The notes beneath the pieces are model-generated. The model ran no database searches and was not told the origin of the DNA. It saw only the letters and a list, made by a program, of their open reading frames with translations. Positions 62,341 through 64,000 of a DNA stretch of 64,000 bases are shown here, one piece after another. The translations under genes were made by a program, and so were the position numbers. This stretch comes from Pseudomonadota bacterium (GTDB taxonomy: Bacteria; Desulfobacterota; Binatia; Binatales; Binataceae), in NCBI GenBank assembly GCA_021325025.1, contig JAJPHZ010000011.1:1-64000 (forward strand). The letters are read 5' to 3'. Position 1 is the stretch's first letter; each line of letters begins with the position of its first letter.

Positions 62341-62560
62341 ACTCTGAAAAGGAAGTGGCAAGAGCACTTTACCGCAATCTGCCGCAGATTGACTTCTCCG
62401 TGGAAGTGCTGGAGAGGTGCCCTCAGGGTCTGACGGTGCTCCCGGTCTGCGGCGTCGAATAAAGCGACTTAGGGGAAATCCGCCGTGTTTTGGAGATCAT
62501 TGAAAACAGCGCCGCCAAACCGCCGTGGTATCACCGGGATTCGCCCGAACCAGCCGGCCC
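62341..62560 (+). pseudogene. Nucleotidyltransferase C-terminal fragment with nonsense codon
   Basis: The frame reads K-E-V-A-R-A-L-Y-R-N-L-P-Q-I-D-F-S-V-E-V-L, then L-T-V-L-P-V-C-G-V-E, TAA (62460-62462), S-D-L-G-E-I-R-R-V-L-E-I-I. This resembles the end of mannose-1-phosphate guanylyltransferase-type proteins, where G-V-x-W-S-D-L/W-G-x-P-x-R-V is conserved; the TAA replaces the Trp codon. The upstream catalytic part is missing. It is a truncated, broken gene. Confidence 0.6.
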
Positions 62561-62694
62561 GCCGCCGATCATCGGTCAAACCTCTCCATGCAAGGAGGAC
62601 TGCCACGAAGAGCTTTCGGTTCGCAGGCAGGTCGGCAATGACCATCAGCACACTCACTAACCCCGCATGTTGAGCGCAAAACAAAGGAGGCACC

Positions 62695-63132
62695 ATGCGC
62701 GTCCGCGATATAATGAGGAAGGAACCCCCGTTCTGCGTGCCGTTCGATACCGCTCAGGCGGCCGCGTCGATTATGAAACATTACGACGTCCACTTCATAC
62801 CGATCATCGAAAACGAGCCGACGCACATGCTGGTCGGTGTGGTCACGGACCGTGACCTCTGCCTGCGAGTGGTCGCCGAGGGCAAGAGCCCCGGCGAAGT
62901 GCAACTTGCGGAGTGCATGACCACCAGCCCGGTGGTGTGCGGTCCGGGCGACGACATCGAACAGGCAATTCAGCGGATGTCCTCCGCGCGGCTGCATCAA
63001 CTGCCGGTGGTGGATGGAAACGGTGCGATGCAGGGCGTGATTTCCCTCAATGAGGCATTGCAAAACGTTCGTCTCAGCAAACTCCGCGGACGCCCAAAGG
63101 ACTCCGACTCCGCACAGCAGCGCTCGGCCTGA
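62695..63132 (+). CDS. Two-CBS-domain protein
   Basis: A 145-residue protein consisting of a CBS (Bateman) pair: V-R-D-I-M-R-K-E-P at the start, V-G-V-V-T-D-R-D-L-C-L-R at about 47-58, then C-M-T-T-S-P-V-V and Q-L-P-V-V-D-G-N-G. Such free-standing modules bind adenine nucleotides and regulate partner enzymes or transporters. AAAGGAGGCACC precedes the ATG. The tail is charged and probably disordered. No partner is obvious; nuoB follows after 109 bp. Confidence 0.9.
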   Translation: MRVRDIMRKEPPFCVPFDTAQAAASIMKHYDVHFIPIIENEPTHMLVGVVTDRDLCLRVVAEGKSPGEVQLAECMTTSPVVCGPGDDIEQAIQRMSSARLHQLPVVDGNGAMQGVISLNEALQNVRLSKLRGRPKDSDSAQQRSA

Positions 63133-63241
63133 ACAGCAAACGGGGACCGCGGATCGATACTTCGGCGAACTGGTCGGCGCCCGAACCACGGCCGGACGGA
63201 AACCAGCGCGCCTGCATCTTGCGCCACAGAGGTAGGACAAC

Positions 63242-63835
63242 ATGAAGAAGGATGGGACCGGAGCACAGCCTGCCAGGCGGTCGGCCTACCTGCTAAGCGG
63301 GCGTACCGATGGGCCCGGTGTTGCCGCCGAGGCCGAAGCCTTTCCCCACAGCTTCGTGGCGACACGGCTTCAGGATGCGATCCAGTGGGCCCGGAAGTAC
63401 TCATTCTTCCCCTATCCGTTCGTCACCGCCTGTTGCGGGATGGAGTACTTCTCCGTAGCCGGCCCGCGCTACGACATCGACCGCTTCGGCGCGGCGCTGC
63501 CACGTTTCACGCCGCGGCAGGCCGACCTGCTGTTCGTGGTCGGAACTATCACGCATCGCCTGGCTCCGGTTTTGCGCCGCGTCTACGAGCAGATGACGGA
63601 ACCGAAATGGGTGGTGTCCTTCGGCGCATGCACCAGTTCGGGCGGGCCATACGACAATTATGCCGTGCTGCAGGGTATCGATCGCGTCGTGCCGGTTGAT
63701 CTCTACATTCCCGGATGCCCGCCCCGGCCCGAAGCCGTGCTCGATGGATTGTTGAAACTCCAGTACCGCGTCCAGCATGAGCGGCCGGGCAAGCCATGGC
63801 CGGCGCTTCACGGCAGCGGGCGCAAATTGGATTGA
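63242..63835 (+). CDS. nuoB: NADH-quinone oxidoreductase subunit B
   Basis: A 197-residue subunit holding cluster N2 of complex I. The ligands are C64-C65 in T-A-C-C-G-M-E, C130 in [14 protein letters not shown] and C159 in I-P-G-C-P-P-R-P-E. All four are present. The N-terminal 40 residues are longer than usual and unstructured-looking. AGAGGTAGGAC precedes the ATG. The gene is not preceded by nuoA and is followed, after one base, by a nuoG-like gene, an atypical order. Confidence 0.92.
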   Translation: MKKDGTGAQPARRSAYLLSGRTDGPGVAAEAEAFPHSFVATRLQDAIQWARKYSFFPYPFVTACCGMEYFSVAGPRYDIDRFGAALPRFTPRQADLLFVVGTITHRLAPVLRRVYEQMTEPKWVVSFGACTSSGGPYDNYAVLQGIDRVVPVDLYIPGCPPRPEAVLDGLLKLQYRVQHERPGKPWPALHGSGRKLD

Positions 63836-63836
63836 G

Positions 63837-64000
63837 ATGGGAGAAGACGTCCGGATCATCGTTGACGGCCGCGCCATAGCGGCGCCCCAAGGCGCCACGC
63901 TGCTGCAGGCGATGCTCGACGCGGGCCTGGATATCCCGCACTACTGCTACCATCCCAAGCTTTCCATCGACGGCAGTTGCCGGCTGTGTTCGGTCAAAAT
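63837..64000 (+). CDS. NuoG-like [2Fe-2S] subunit of complex I, start only
   Basis: The first 54 codons run off the window end. They encode a ferredoxin-like start: I-I-V-D-G-R-A-I-A, G-A-T-L-L-Q-A, then I-P-H-Y-C-Y-H-P-K-L-S and G-S-C-R-L-C-S-V-K. The cysteine spacing matches the N1b cluster of NuoG/75-kDa subunits; HoxU-type hydrogenase subunits look similar. The ATG at 63837 lies one base after the nuoB stop. The rest, and thus the identity, lies outside the window. Confidence 0.75.
   Translation, partial: MGEDVRIIVDGRAIAAPQGATLLQAMLDAGLDIPHYCYHPKLSIDGSCRLCSVK

Overview
The window is GC-rich, densely packed chromosomal DNA from a Gram-negative bacterium. It encodes LolA, several lipoproteins, TatA, an MscS channel and Tat/Sec-exported enzymes. 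The gene set (stand-alone MaoC-type hydratases, an ACAD11-type dehydrogenase with its kinase, xanthine-dehydrogenase-family molybdoenzymes, amidohydrolase, CstA, RNase J next to FtsK) and the tRNA order Pro-Arg-His-Lys suggest an uncultured deltaproteobacterial or Binatota-like lineage. That placement is inference from gene content, not from a marker gene.

Layout. 1-2400 looks like the edge of an eroded accessory segment: a tRNA-Ala(GGC) 3' remnant, tandem palindromes, a small lipoprotein, an IS630-type fragment, then a MerR-controlled thioredoxin-like gene with merR. 2696-3094 holds four tRNAs. 3247-20436 is mixed housekeeping and catabolism: cupin/alcohol dehydrogenase, Nudix, a phosphodiesterase-like exported protein, a diiron/hydratase operon, pterin dehydratase, nucleoside kinase, MscS, a gamma-glutamyltransferase homologue, a second alcohol dehydrogenase, tRNA-Leu, mtnA, an RRM protein and a MoaD-like protein. 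20633-33234 is catabolic: a three-subunit molybdenum hydroxylase, a trans-sulfuration enzyme, a methyltransferase, an APH-type kinase plus acyl-CoA dehydrogenase resembling a split ACAD11, a second lone molybdenum subunit and an amidohydrolase. 33475-42554 holds CstA with its small partner, TatA, a sigma-54 two-component pair and a large fused glycosyltransferase. 42775-51036 is the core block ssb / RNase J / ftsK / lolA / rimO / dksA-like / mrp-like.

From about 51.7 kb to 63.1 kb the DNA becomes looser and partly decayed, with a redox/nitrosative flavour: DUF2249-hemerythrin, a six-helix membrane protein, a rhodanese, a Tat-exported NirK-like cupredoxin, DUF488, a histidine kinase, a lone receiver, an NtrC-type regulator, a flavoprotein reductase, an AhpD-like protein and a CBS protein. 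Two decayed fragments here (61.4-61.8 kb) are recognisable copies of the nirK-like and DUF488 genes. The window ends in nuoB followed directly by the start of a nuoG-like gene.

The most striking observation is the rhodanese at 54027-54401. Its frame is open across one internal TGA exactly where relatives carry a Cys (Y-C-x-C becomes Y-C-T-stop), and a hairpin meeting the published bacterial SECIS geometry lies just downstream. It is a candidate selenocysteine rhodanese, although a nonsense mutation in a decaying neighbourhood remains the main alternative. All coordinates and motifs were read by eye; no database search was run.
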